Assembly (NCBI GenBank): GCA_025846845.1
Contig: JAOYTL010000003.1
Span: 372,001 to 436,000 of the forward strand
Length of the DNA stretch: 64,000 nt
Origin: Alloboseaceae bacterium BT-24-1
GTDB taxonomy: Bacteria; Pseudomonadota; Alphaproteobacteria; Rhizobiales; Beijerinckiaceae
Direction: 5' to 3'
The notes under the pieces were generated by a model. It had not been told where the DNA came from. It was given only the letters and a program-made list of their open reading frames with translations, and ran no database searches. This document shows, in pieces, positions 56,931 through 64,000 of this stretch (within the stretch, counting starts at the first letter, position 1; each line of letters begins with the position of its first letter). The position numbers were made by a program, and so were the translations under genes.

Positions 56931-58553
56931 TTATGCGGGCAGATACTGGTACAGCCAGGTCTCGGTCAGCACCTTGTCGCCGCCGCGCAGGAAGCAGCGC
57001 ATCTCGACCGGGTCGGTGCCGTCGACGGTGAGGTCGAACTGCGCCCGCCAATGGCCGGGCACGTCGTTCGGCACCGCCTCGGCGAAGATATAGGAAAAGC
57101 TGCCGCGCGAAGTCGAGAGCACGACCTCGGGCTTGACCCCGAACGGGATGTCCTCGAGCGCCGGGCCCTTGAACTCGATCATGAACTTGCGCACGCCCTT
57201 GGGCCGCGCCGTGCCGGGCTGGCCGCCATTGCCGAGCCTTGTCGCGACGACACGGCCGAGCGCCGGCGGGAAGGGCTCGTCGGCGAGCCAGTGCAGGCGG
57301 TAGCGGAAATTATAGGCGTTGCCGGCCTTGGCCGGAGCCTCCGGCACCCACATCGCGACGATGTTGTCGTGGATCTCGTCGTCGGTCGGGATCTCGATCA
57401 GCTGGACCGCGCCCTTGCCCCATTGGCCGAGAGTCTCGATCCAAAGGCTGGGCCGGCGCTCATAGAAGACGCCGTCCATATAGTGGCCGAATTCGCGGTC
57501 GCGCTGCATCAGGCCGAAGCCGCGCGGATTCTCGTCGACGAAGGACGAGGCGACGGTCCGTTGGGGATTGTTGAGCGGGCGCCAGGCGCGCTCGCCGCGG
57601 CCGGTCCAGAGCGCGAGCCCGTCGGAATCGTGCACCTCCGGCCGCCAGTCGACCATGGTCGCCTTGCCCGTCTCGGAATACCAGTACATCGAGGTCAGCG
57701 GCGCGATGCTGAGCCGGGCCACGTCCTTGCGCAGATGCAGCTCCTGCTCGATCTCCATCGTGACGCCCTTGCCGCGATGCATGCGGAAGCGGAAGGCTCC
57801 GGCAACGCTCGGCCCCGAGAGCAGGGCATAGATGATCACATGCTCGGCCGCCTCGGGCGGCGTCTCGAGCCAGACATGGGTGAAATCGGGGAACTCCTCC
57901 GGCCGGTCGCCAACCGCGGGGTCGATCGCAAGGCCGCGAGCCGAGAGCCCGTACTGGTAGAGCTCGCCTATGGCGCGGAAATAGGAGGCCCCGAGGAAGG
58001 CGACCCAGTCGTTCTTCTGCCAGTCGAGCTTCTCGCCCTTGCGGCCGGGATGGCCGGAGCGGCTCTCCTGGAAGCGGAAGCCGGCAAAGCCCGCGCCCGG
58101 CGGCAACTGCTTGGCTGGGGAATCGGCCGGCATCTCGAAATAGCTCTCGTCATAGACGATCTCGCGCGCCTTGCCGTCGTCGAGGACATGCATGCGCACC
58201 GGCTTCTGGAAGTAGCGGCCGAGATGGAAGAAGGTCACCGGCCAGGGCGAGGGCCCGCTCGCCCACAGCGCCAGCTCCGGCTTGAACCTGATCTTGCCAT
58301 GGGCGTCGTAGTCGATCTTCTCCAGCACGTCTGGCTTGGGGTTCGGCGGCGCCTCATAGGGCTTGCCGGCAAGATCGCGGGCCCGCGCCTTCAGCCCGTC
58401 GAAGGAGAACGCGTCGGCGGTTCCGAGCTTCAGCCCCTGCTGCGCCAGCGCCTGGCCGGAGAAACCGGCTGCGGCGAGGGCGGCCGTACCGGCGGCACCC
58501 GCGAGCAATGTGCGGCGGTCGATCAGGGGCGTGGTCGGCTGTCGCGGCTGCAT
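56931..58553 (-). CDS. opgD: Glucans biosynthesis protein D (Tat-exported)
   Basis: This periplasmic protein acts in synthesis of osmoregulated periplasmic glucans. The 540-residue product belongs to the OpgG/OpgD family: FSFDGLKARARDLAGKPYE near the mature start, YDAHGKIRFKPELALW, and the conserved RPSLWIETLGQWGKGAVQLIEIPTDDEIHDNIVAMWVP region split over two strands, with a C-terminal Ig-like domain. A twin-arginine signal (IDRRTLLAGAAGTAALAAAG) marks it as OpgD rather than Sec-exported OpgG. ATG 58553 is chosen to place the Tat motif. No opgH is adjacent. Confidence 0.93.
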   Translation of the reverse strand: MQPRQPTTPLIDRRTLLAGAAGTAALAAAGFSGQALAQQGLKLGTADAFSFDGLKARARDLAGKPYEAPPNPKPDVLEKIDYDAHGKIRFKPELALWASGPSPWPVTFFHLGRYFQKPVRMHVLDDGKAREIVYDESYFEMPADSPAKQLPPGAGFAGFRFQESRSGHPGRKGEKLDWQKNDWVAFLGASYFRAIGELYQYGLSARGLAIDPAVGDRPEEFPDFTHVWLETPPEAAEHVIIYALLSGPSVAGAFRFRMHRGKGVTMEIEQELHLRKDVARLSIAPLTSMYWYSETGKATMVDWRPEVHDSDGLALWTGRGERAWRPLNNPQRTVASSFVDENPRGFGLMQRDREFGHYMDGVFYERRPSLWIETLGQWGKGAVQLIEIPTDDEIHDNIVAMWVPEAPAKAGNAYNFRYRLHWLADEPFPPALGRVVATRLGNGGQPGTARPKGVRKFMIEFKGPALEDIPFGVKPEVVLSTSRGSFSYIFAEAVPNDVPGHWRAQFDLTVDGTDPVEMRCFLRGGDKVLTETWLYQYLPA

Positions 58554-58784
58554 CGGACGGGGCGCTCCATCGGGAAGTGTCAGCTGGAAGATGGTGTTTC
58601 CGGCTAGCCTGTCCAGCCGGCGAGGGCAATCACCGTAGCTTCCTGGCCGCAGCAGGGCGGAATTCGCGCGCAATCGCGGCAATCAACGCGCTACGGCTTT
58701 GGAACAACTTTTCTTTCCCGCCATGAACCGCCTACAACAGGGAAAGTCCGGCCCTCCGAGCCGGACCATGTTTCGGGAGGAACC

Positions 58785-59753
58785 ATGACGACGCTGTTCA
58801 CTGGCCGCAGATTTGCCGGCCTCATGACTGCCGTGACCATCGCCGTGACACCGGTTGCGGCAAAGGCCCAGGACTTCATCAACGTGCTGACCGGCGGCAC
58901 CTCGGGCGTCTATTATCCGCTCGGCGTGGCGCTCTCGAAGATCTATGGCGAGAAGATCCCGAATGTCCGCCCGACCGTGCAGGCAACCAAGGCCTCGGTC
59001 GAGAACCTCGTCCTGCTCCAGCAGGGCAAGGGCGAGATCGCCTTCACCCTCGGCGATTCCCTCGACGCCGCCTGGAAGGGCGACGAGGATGCCGGCTTCA
59101 AGACGCCGTTGAAGAAGCTGCGCGGCATCACCGCGATCTATCCGAACTACGTCCAGATCGTCGCCTCGAAGGATAGCGGCATCAAGACGCTCGCCGATCT
59201 CAAGGGCAAGCGCCTCTCGGTCGGCGCGCCGAAGTCGGGCACCGAGCTCAACGCCCGCGCCATCCTCGCCGCCGCCGGCCTGTCCTACAAGGATCTCGGC
59301 AAGATCGAGTACCTGCCCTTCGCCGAATCGGTCGAGCTGATGAAGAACCGCCAGCTCGACGCGACGCTGCAATCGGCCGGCCTCGGCGTCGCCTCGCTGC
59401 GCGATCTTGCGACCTCGGTCGAGATCACCGTCGTCGAGGTGCCGGCCGCGGTCGTCGACAAGGCCGGCCCGCCCTTCGTCAAGGTCTCGATCCCGGCCAA
59501 CACCTATACCGGCCAGACCGCCGCCGTCCCTGCCGCCGCCGTGGTCAACTACCTCGTCACCCATGAGGGCATGAAGGAGGAGACGGTCTACCAGATGACC
59601 AAGGCCGTCTTCGAAAGCCTCGCCGATCTCGGCGCCGCCCATGCCGCCGCCCGTTCGATCAAGCTCGAGAACGCACTCGACGGCATGCCGATACCGCTGC
59701 ATCCCGGCGCAGCGCGCTATCTCAAGGAGAAGGGCCTGAAGGTCGGCTCCTGA
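58785..59753 (+). CDS. TAXI-family TRAP transporter solute receptor
   Basis: The 322-residue periplasmic receptor of a TAXI-type TRAP system has a signal peptide (AVTIAVTPVAAKA), the TAXI opening FINVLTGGTSGVYYPLGVALSKIYGEKIP, and the family region LADLKGKRLSVGAPKSGTELNARAIL. A GGGAGGAACC ribosome site precedes the start. An intrinsic terminator just past the stop separates it from the fused permease gene, which would raise receptor level over permease. Ligand is unknown; some TAXI receptors bind glutamate or dicarboxylates. Confidence 0.93.
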   Translation: MTTLFTGRRFAGLMTAVTIAVTPVAAKAQDFINVLTGGTSGVYYPLGVALSKIYGEKIPNVRPTVQATKASVENLVLLQQGKGEIAFTLGDSLDAAWKGDEDAGFKTPLKKLRGITAIYPNYVQIVASKDSGIKTLADLKGKRLSVGAPKSGTELNARAILAAAGLSYKDLGKIEYLPFAESVELMKNRQLDATLQSAGLGVASLRDLATSVEITVVEVPAAVVDKAGPPFVKVSIPANTYTGQTAAVPAAAVVNYLVTHEGMKEETVYQMTKAVFESLADLGAAHAAARSIKLENALDGMPIPLHPGAARYLKEKGLKVGS

Positions 59754-59777
59754 GCCCCTTCCCACCCGACGTAATCC

Positions 59778-59811
59778 AGGCGAGGCCGGTCGATCCGGCC
59801 TCGCCTTTTTT
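59778..59811 (+). terminator. Intrinsic terminator/attenuator between TAXI receptor and TRAP permease
   Basis: AGGCGAGGCCGG-TCGAT-CCGGCCTCGCCT is a perfect 12-bp stem with a 5-nt loop followed by a T-tract (CCTTTTTT). It begins 25 nt after the receptor stop. The permease 58 nt downstream has no obvious separate promoter, so partial read-through is likely. Confidence 0.9.
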
Positions 59812-59868
59812 GCCAGACGACGAAACAGTGAAGATCGCGCCTGCAGCGCGGCAGGACGGGGAACCAGC

Positions 59869-62175
59869 ATGAGCACCGAATCGAGCAAGCCGCTTGCCAT
59901 TCCGGATGTCGCAGCCAGCCCGCAGGCCGCCCCTTACGACCCCGAACATGGCCTGCCGGCGACCTTCGGGACGGGCTGGAAAGGCCGCCTGCTGTTCTGG
60001 ATCGCCGTCGCCTTCTCGGTGTTCCAGATCGTCACCGCCTTCGGCATTCCGCTCGACTTCCGGATCGTCCCGGCCATCTCGTGGCTGACGCCGATCCTGC
60101 TGATCCGGGTCGTTTTCGCGCTCTGGCTCGGCTGGATCCTCCTCGGCGCCGCCCGCGGCCAGGCGAATACGGAAGCGATCTTCGCTTTCCTCACCCTGTT
60201 CGCCGCTTTCGAGCTGGTTACGCTTTACACCGGCACCTTGCCGAACCAGGTGCTGCGCACCGTCCACGTCGGCTTTCTCTGCCTGACCGCCTGCGGCCTG
60301 CTCGCCAATGCGGACGAGACCTCGCCGCCGGCCCGCATCTTCTGGTGGGCAGTCGGCATCATCGGCTTCACGCTCGGCCTCTATCACTGGTGGAACTACA
60401 ACGAGCTGGTGAACCGCGCCGGCGAGCTCACCCATGCCGACATGGTCGTCGGCATCACCGCGCTCGCCGTGCTGTTCCTGCTGGTCTGGCGCGCCATGGG
60501 CATCGCCCTGCCGCTCGTCGCCGGCACCTTCCTGGCCTATTGCCTGTTCGGCAGTTACCTGCCGGCACCCTACAACCATCGCGGCTACAGCCTCGAGCAG
60601 GTGATCGAGCAGATGGCCTTCGGCACCGAGGGGCTCTATTCGACCCCGACCGCCGTCTCGGCGACCTTCATCTTCCTGTTCATCCTGTTCGGCGCGTTCA
60701 TGGAACGGGCCGGCGTCATCGACTTCTTCAACGACATCTCGATGGCCGTGTTCGGCGGCAAGCAGGGCGGGCCCGGCAAGGTCTGCGTCGCCTCCTCGGC
60801 CCTGATGGGCACGGTCTCCGGCTCCGGCGTCGCCAATGTCGTGGCGTCGGGCCAGTTCACCATTCCGCTGATGAAGCGCTCCGGCTTCAACGGCGCCTTC
60901 GCCGGCGGCGTCGAGGCGACGTCGTCCATGGGTGGCCAGATCATGCCGCCGGTGATGGGCGCCGTCGCCTTCATCATGGCCGAGACCATCGACGTACCCT
61001 ATTCGAAGATCGTCGAGGCGGCGATCATCCCGGCCCTGCTCTATTTCGCCGCCTGTTACTGGGCTGTGCATCTCGAGGCCGGCAAGCTCGGCCTGCACGG
61101 CCTGCCCAAATCGCAATTGCCGAGCGCGCGGGCCGAACTGCGCAAGAACTGGTACCTGATCGCGCCGCTGGTCGTTCTGGTCTACCTGCTCTTCGCCGGC
61201 TTCACGCCGCTCTTCGCCGGAGCGATCGGGCTTGCCCTCACTGTCGCGCTCATCCTCGCGCTGGCGATTTCCGCCGGCCTCGGCTCACAGGCGCTTCGCC
61301 TCGTCTTCTGGGTCGGCTTCGCCCTGATCTCGGCGGCATCGATGACGATCAGCATGGCGACAGTGCTGATGGTCGTGCTCGCGCTCGTGCTCTGGAACGT
61401 GCTGCGCGGCGCATCCGGCCGCGAGGTACTGCAGAGCTGTATCGCGGCGCTGGCCGATGGCGCCCGCCAGGCCCTGCCGGTCGGCCTCGCCTGCGCGCTC
61501 GTCGGCATCGTCATCGGCACCATGACCTTGACCGGGCTCGGCACCATCTTCGGCTCCTGGCTGATCGGCATCGGCAAGAACTCGATGTTCCTGGCGCTTG
61601 TGCTGACCATGGTGTTCAGCCTGATCCTCGGTATGGGCATCCCGACCATCCCGAACTACATCATCACCTCGTCGCTGGCCGCGCCGATCCTGCTCCAGCT
61701 CGACGTGCCGCTGATCGTCAGCCACATGTTCGTCTTCTATTTCGGGATCATGGCCGACCTGACCCCGCCGGTCGCGCTCGCCGCCTTCGCCGCCGCGCCG
61801 ATGGCCAAGGTCTCGGGCATGAAGATCGGCGTCCAGGCGGTGAAGATCGCGCTGCCCGGCTTCGTCGTGCCCTATATGGCGGTCTACGATCCGACGCTGA
61901 TGCTGCAGCCGGTGGCGGGTCTCTCCGGCGCCACCTACTGGCTCGCCGTGGCCTATATCGTCGTCAAGGCAACGCTCGCCATGGTGCTCTGGGGGGCGGC
62001 CTTCGTCGGCTATCTCACGCGCCGGCTGGCGCTGTGGGAACGGGTGCTGGCGGCGGTCGCTGCGGCCTTCCTCGTCGCCGCGGTCCCGCTCACCGACGAG
62101 ATCGGCTTTGCGCTCGCGGCCGCGATGATCTGCCAGCATCTCTGGCGCGCCAGAGCCACCGCGCCGGCCGTATGA
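59869..62175 (+). CDS. TRAP transporter fused permease (4TM/12TM)
   Basis: A 768-residue inner-membrane protein in which the small (DctQ-like) and large (DctM-like) TRAP subunits are fused, the usual form for TAXI systems. The N-terminal third has the small-subunit helices; the rest has the large-subunit signature, including FIFLFILFGAFMERAGVIDFF, the GTVSGSGVANVVASGQFTIPLM and GVEATSSMGGQIMPPVMGAVAFIMAE blocks, and later GMGIPTIPNYIITSSLAAPI. Transport is driven by ion gradients. Its stop overlaps the DUF1850 start by 4 nt. Confidence 0.95.
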   Translation: MSTESSKPLAIPDVAASPQAAPYDPEHGLPATFGTGWKGRLLFWIAVAFSVFQIVTAFGIPLDFRIVPAISWLTPILLIRVVFALWLGWILLGAARGQANTEAIFAFLTLFAAFELVTLYTGTLPNQVLRTVHVGFLCLTACGLLANADETSPPARIFWWAVGIIGFTLGLYHWWNYNELVNRAGELTHADMVVGITALAVLFLLVWRAMGIALPLVAGTFLAYCLFGSYLPAPYNHRGYSLEQVIEQMAFGTEGLYSTPTAVSATFIFLFILFGAFMERAGVIDFFNDISMAVFGGKQGGPGKVCVASSALMGTVSGSGVANVVASGQFTIPLMKRSGFNGAFAGGVEATSSMGGQIMPPVMGAVAFIMAETIDVPYSKIVEAAIIPALLYFAACYWAVHLEAGKLGLHGLPKSQLPSARAELRKNWYLIAPLVVLVYLLFAGFTPLFAGAIGLALTVALILALAISAGLGSQALRLVFWVGFALISAASMTISMATVLMVVLALVLWNVLRGASGREVLQSCIAALADGARQALPVGLACALVGIVIGTMTLTGLGTIFGSWLIGIGKNSMFLALVLTMVFSLILGMGIPTIPNYIITSSLAAPILLQLDVPLIVSHMFVFYFGIMADLTPPVALAAFAAAPMAKVSGMKIGVQAVKIALPGFVVPYMAVYDPTLMLQPVAGLSGATYWLAVAYIVVKATLAMVLWGAAFVGYLTRRLALWERVLAAVAAAFLVAAVPLTDEIGFALAAAMICQHLWRARATAPAV

Positions 62176-62534
62176 TCTGCCTTGCCGCCGGCGCGCTCGT
62201 GATTTCGCTCGGCGCGAGCGAGATCACGCTGTCCTGGCGGCATTCGGTGCAGAAGACGCTCTGGGAGGAACTTTGGCGCGAAAGCCCCGATGGCCTCGTC
62301 CTCACCGAAGCACGCATACAGGGCTCGGGCGCGGGCATGGACCCGCCTGATGGCGCAAAACTCATCGACGGCTTCTGGCGCTGGAAACCGGACCTGACGC
62401 CTTTGCGCGAGGTCGTGATGAGCCGCTCCGGCGCGACCGACGACTGGCGGGTCTGCGTCGAGGGTCGCTGCCGCTCGCTCGATGAATTGCTGCCGGCCGA
62501 AGCCGATCCGGTGGTGATGCGCCCTTGCGGCTGA
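62172..62534 (+). CDS. DUF1850 protein associated with the TAXI-TRAP operon
   Basis: A 120-residue protein with an N-terminal hydrophobic signal (MICLAAGALVISLGASE) and a secreted domain. The DUF1850 pattern is clear: ITLSWRHSVQKTLWEELWRE, GMDPPDGAKLIDGFWRW and ending with a Cys-containing RVCVEGRCRSLDEL. DUF1850 genes repeatedly accompany TAXI-TRAP transporters, though their role is not established. It is coupled to the permease by an ATGA overlap and ends the operon, converging with a small membrane-protein gene. Confidence 0.88.
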   Translation: MICLAAGALVISLGASEITLSWRHSVQKTLWEELWRESPDGLVLTEARIQGSGAGMDPPDGAKLIDGFWRWKPDLTPLREVVMSRSGATDDWRVCVEGRCRSLDELLPAEADPVVMRPCG

Positions 62535-62537
62535 GCC

Positions 62538-62777
62538 TCAGCCGCGATGGGTGAGGCGCTCGATCTTCACGACCCGGCGCATGAAGTTCAGCAGGCCATA
62601 GGCGGCGAGCACCGAGAACAGGCCCATCAGCACATAGGCGACGATCGGGCCGAGCTCGAACAGGCCGGCCAGCGCCCAGCCGGACGCCAGCGCGACGCCG
62701 AAGATCTCGACCGCGATCAGTATGGCGAGTGAGACCACCATGATCACGTTGCGCCAGTTGGTGCGGCCAGCCGCCAT
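62538..62777 (-). CDS. Small two-TM membrane protein, function unknown
   Basis: A 79-residue protein with two hydrophobic helices (VIMVVSLAILIAVEIFGVALAS and ELGPIVAYVLMGLFSVLAAYGLL) and a short basic C-terminus (RRVVKIERLTHRG). ATG 62777 follows GAGGG at good spacing and is preferred over ATG 62798. It ends 4 nt from the DUF1850 stop on the opposite strand and is divergent from the gamma-glutamyltransferase gene. I do not recognise a named family. Confidence 0.75.
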   Translation of the reverse strand: MAAGRTNWRNVIMVVSLAILIAVEIFGVALASGWALAGLFELGPIVAYVLMGLFSVLAAYGLLNFMRRVVKIERLTHRG

Positions 62778-62888
62778 GCTTTTACCCTCGGAACCCATGC
62801 ACGGACCGCCTAGCCTAGCCGGCGGCGGCATGCAACAAAATCGCGCCTACCGGCATATGGTCCCGCCTGCCTGAATGAAAAGAACCTG

Positions 62889-64000
62889 ATGCCCGATTCA
62901 CCGGTTTTCAACTCGGCCGCCGTCGCCGCACCCCACCGTCTCGCCTCCGAAGCCGGGCGCGCCATTCTTGCCGAGGGCGGCAATGCGATCGAGGCGATGG
63001 TCGCCATGGCCGCGACGATCGCCGTCGTCTACCCCCATATGAACGCGATCGGCGGCGACGGCTTCTGGCTGGTGCACGAGCCCGGCGGCAAGGTCCACGC
63101 CATCGAGGCCTGCGGTCCGGCGGGCACCCTCGCCACGATCGAGCGCTACCGCGAGAAGGGCCATGACGCGCTGCCGGCGCGCGGCCCGGATGCGGCGATC
63201 ACCGTCGCCGGCGCGATCGGCGGCTGGCAGGCGGCGCACGCTCTGTCCCAAAGCCTCGGCGGCAGGCTGCCGCTGAAGGATCTGCTCACTGACGCCATTC
63301 GCCATTGCTCGGAAGGCTACGACATCTCGGAATCGGAGCTGCGCACCTGGCCCCAAGAAGTCGATGCGGTGAAGGCGGCGCCCGGCTTCAGCGAGTTCTT
63401 CTGGCCGGGCGGCGAGCGCCCCAAGGCCGGCGACCGACGTAAAGCCTCAGCGCTCGGCGCAACGCTGGAGCAGCTTTCCCATGCCGGGCTCGACGACTTC
63501 TATCGCGGTGACATCGGCCGCGAGCTCGCCGAGGACCTCGGGCTTCTCGGCGCGCCGATCACCCGCGTCGATCTCGAAGCCTTCCGCGCCCGGCCCGTCC
63601 AAGCGCTGTCGCTGAGGCTGCCGGGCCTGACCGTCTACAATTTCCCGCCGCCGACGCAGGGGCTCACCGCCCTGATGATCCTCGGCATCTTCGAGAAACT
63701 CGGCGTCAGCCGGGCCGAGAGCTTCGACCATCATCACGGGCTGGTCGAGGCGGTGAAGCGGGCGCTCGCCATCCGCGACAAGGTCGTCACCGACCCGGCC
63801 TTCATGACGATCGATCCGGCGAGCCTCCTGACCGACACCGCCCTGGAACGCGAAGCCGCGAAGATCGACCGCAAGCGTGCTGCCAGCTGGCCGTTCCGCC
63901 CCGGCGAAGGCGACACGATCTGGATGGGTGCGATCGACGGCTCCGGCCTCGCCGTTTCCTATATCCAGTCGCTCTACTGGGAATACGGCTCCGGCTGCAT
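62889..64000 (+). CDS. Gamma-glutamyltransferase family protein (3' end beyond window)
   Basis: The first 370 residues of an Ntn-hydrolase of the gamma-glutamyltransferase family. The large-subunit opening APHRLASEAGRAILAEGGNAIEA matches the family, followed by HMNAIGGDGFWLVHEPGG and the region YNFPPPTQGLTALMILGI. The likely autoprocessing Thr is in EGDTIWMGAIDG near residue 342, followed by VSYIQSLYWEYGSG as the small subunit begins. No signal peptide is seen, so it may be cytosolic and resemble YwrD-type enzymes rather than the periplasmic Ggt. The gene is cut by the right edge. Confidence 0.9.
   Translation, partial: MPDSPVFNSAAVAAPHRLASEAGRAILAEGGNAIEAMVAMAATIAVVYPHMNAIGGDGFWLVHEPGGKVHAIEACGPAGTLATIERYREKGHDALPARGPDAAITVAGAIGGWQAAHALSQSLGGRLPLKDLLTDAIRHCSEGYDISESELRTWPQEVDAVKAAPGFSEFFWPGGERPKAGDRRKASALGATLEQLSHAGLDDFYRGDIGRELAEDLGLLGAPITRVDLEAFRARPVQALSLRLPGLTVYNFPPPTQGLTALMILGIFEKLGVSRAESFDHHHGLVEAVKRALAIRDKVVTDPAFMTIDPASLLTDTALEREAAKIDRKRAASWPFRPGEGDTIWMGAIDGSGLAVSYIQSLYWEYGSGC

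Noticed and set aside
60081..62534. An 817-codon plus-strand frame through the TRAP permease that ends with the DUF1850 sequence
   Set aside because: Only the last 120 codons are real. The upstream part is an out-of-frame reading of the permease, whose own frame has full TM and family signatures.

Overview
The window reads as a stretch of ordinary chromosome from a high-GC alphaproteobacterium, most likely Hyphomicrobiales (Rhizobiales). The evidence is RIME-like palindromic repeats, several Bug/TctC receptors, a TAXI-TRAP system, a heme locus with an Irr-type box, a full CtrA site, and best family matches of the rhizobial type. Genus cannot be fixed; a Bosea- or Methylobacterium-like organism would fit. 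Coding density is about 90 percent. I found no rRNA, tRNA, prophage, transposase or CRISPR array. The long open frames antisense to real genes are GC-driven shadows and are left out.

Layout. 1-2214 (minus): tripartite tricarboxylate transporter tctC-tctB-tctA. 2364-11474: a pseudoprotease with a peptidoglycan-binding-like segment, divergent from an alpha-2-macroglobulin and its usual partner, penicillin-binding protein 1C. 11484-12473: an orphan Bug receptor. 12769-17700: an RND efflux pair with a divergent TetR regulator. 17783-29980: a large phosphonate cluster, phnCDE1E2, inverted phnF, then phnGHIJKLM, a DUF1045 2H phosphoesterase and a left-handed beta-helix acyltransferase, with a clear Pho box in front. 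29994-32917: inorganic pyrophosphatase, a CX5R phosphatase and a flippase. 33160-37197: heme uptake and degradation (hutX, hmuQ divergent from hmuTUV) around an Irr-type box. 37318-42849: serA, a GST, a DUF606 transporter, a guanidinium exporter, a LysR regulator and kdsD. 42974-49582: an outer-membrane barrel, galU/galE, a lytic transglycosylase with a CtrA site, and an SGNH protein. 49590-51413: a YcaQ-type glycosylase and a mazEF module. 51480-56542 (minus): a zinc locus (His-rich miniprotein, znuC, znuB, znuA, COG0523 GTPase, WD40 protein, 91-aa protein). 56657-64000: a small unknown, opgD, a TAXI-TRAP operon with DUF1850, a small membrane protein and a truncated gamma-glutamyltransferase.

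How parts work together. Several blocks are nutrient scavenging systems with visible control: phosphonate (Pho box, PhnF operators), heme (Irr box), zinc (Zur-like boxes). Two unrelated binding-protein transporters each carry a strong stem-loop between the receptor gene and the permease gene, a shared way to make more receptor than permease. A second block concerns the envelope: PBP1C/alpha-2-macroglobulin, lytic transglycosylase, KdsD, GalU/GalE, OpgD and a flippase.

Most unusual signal. A family of roughly 144-nt palindromic repeats occurs six times. One copy is inserted in frame inside phnI, adding about 48 residues to a core C-P lyase subunit, and another encodes the cytoplasmic N-terminus of PBP1C. 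Three of the six copies, plus one copy of a second repeat family, lie inside the phn cluster. I see no wholly new multi-gene system; the best leads are the translated repeats, the 2H phosphoesterase that may stand in for PhnP, the degenerate protease beside the macroglobulin, and the His-rich miniprotein at the head of the zinc operon.
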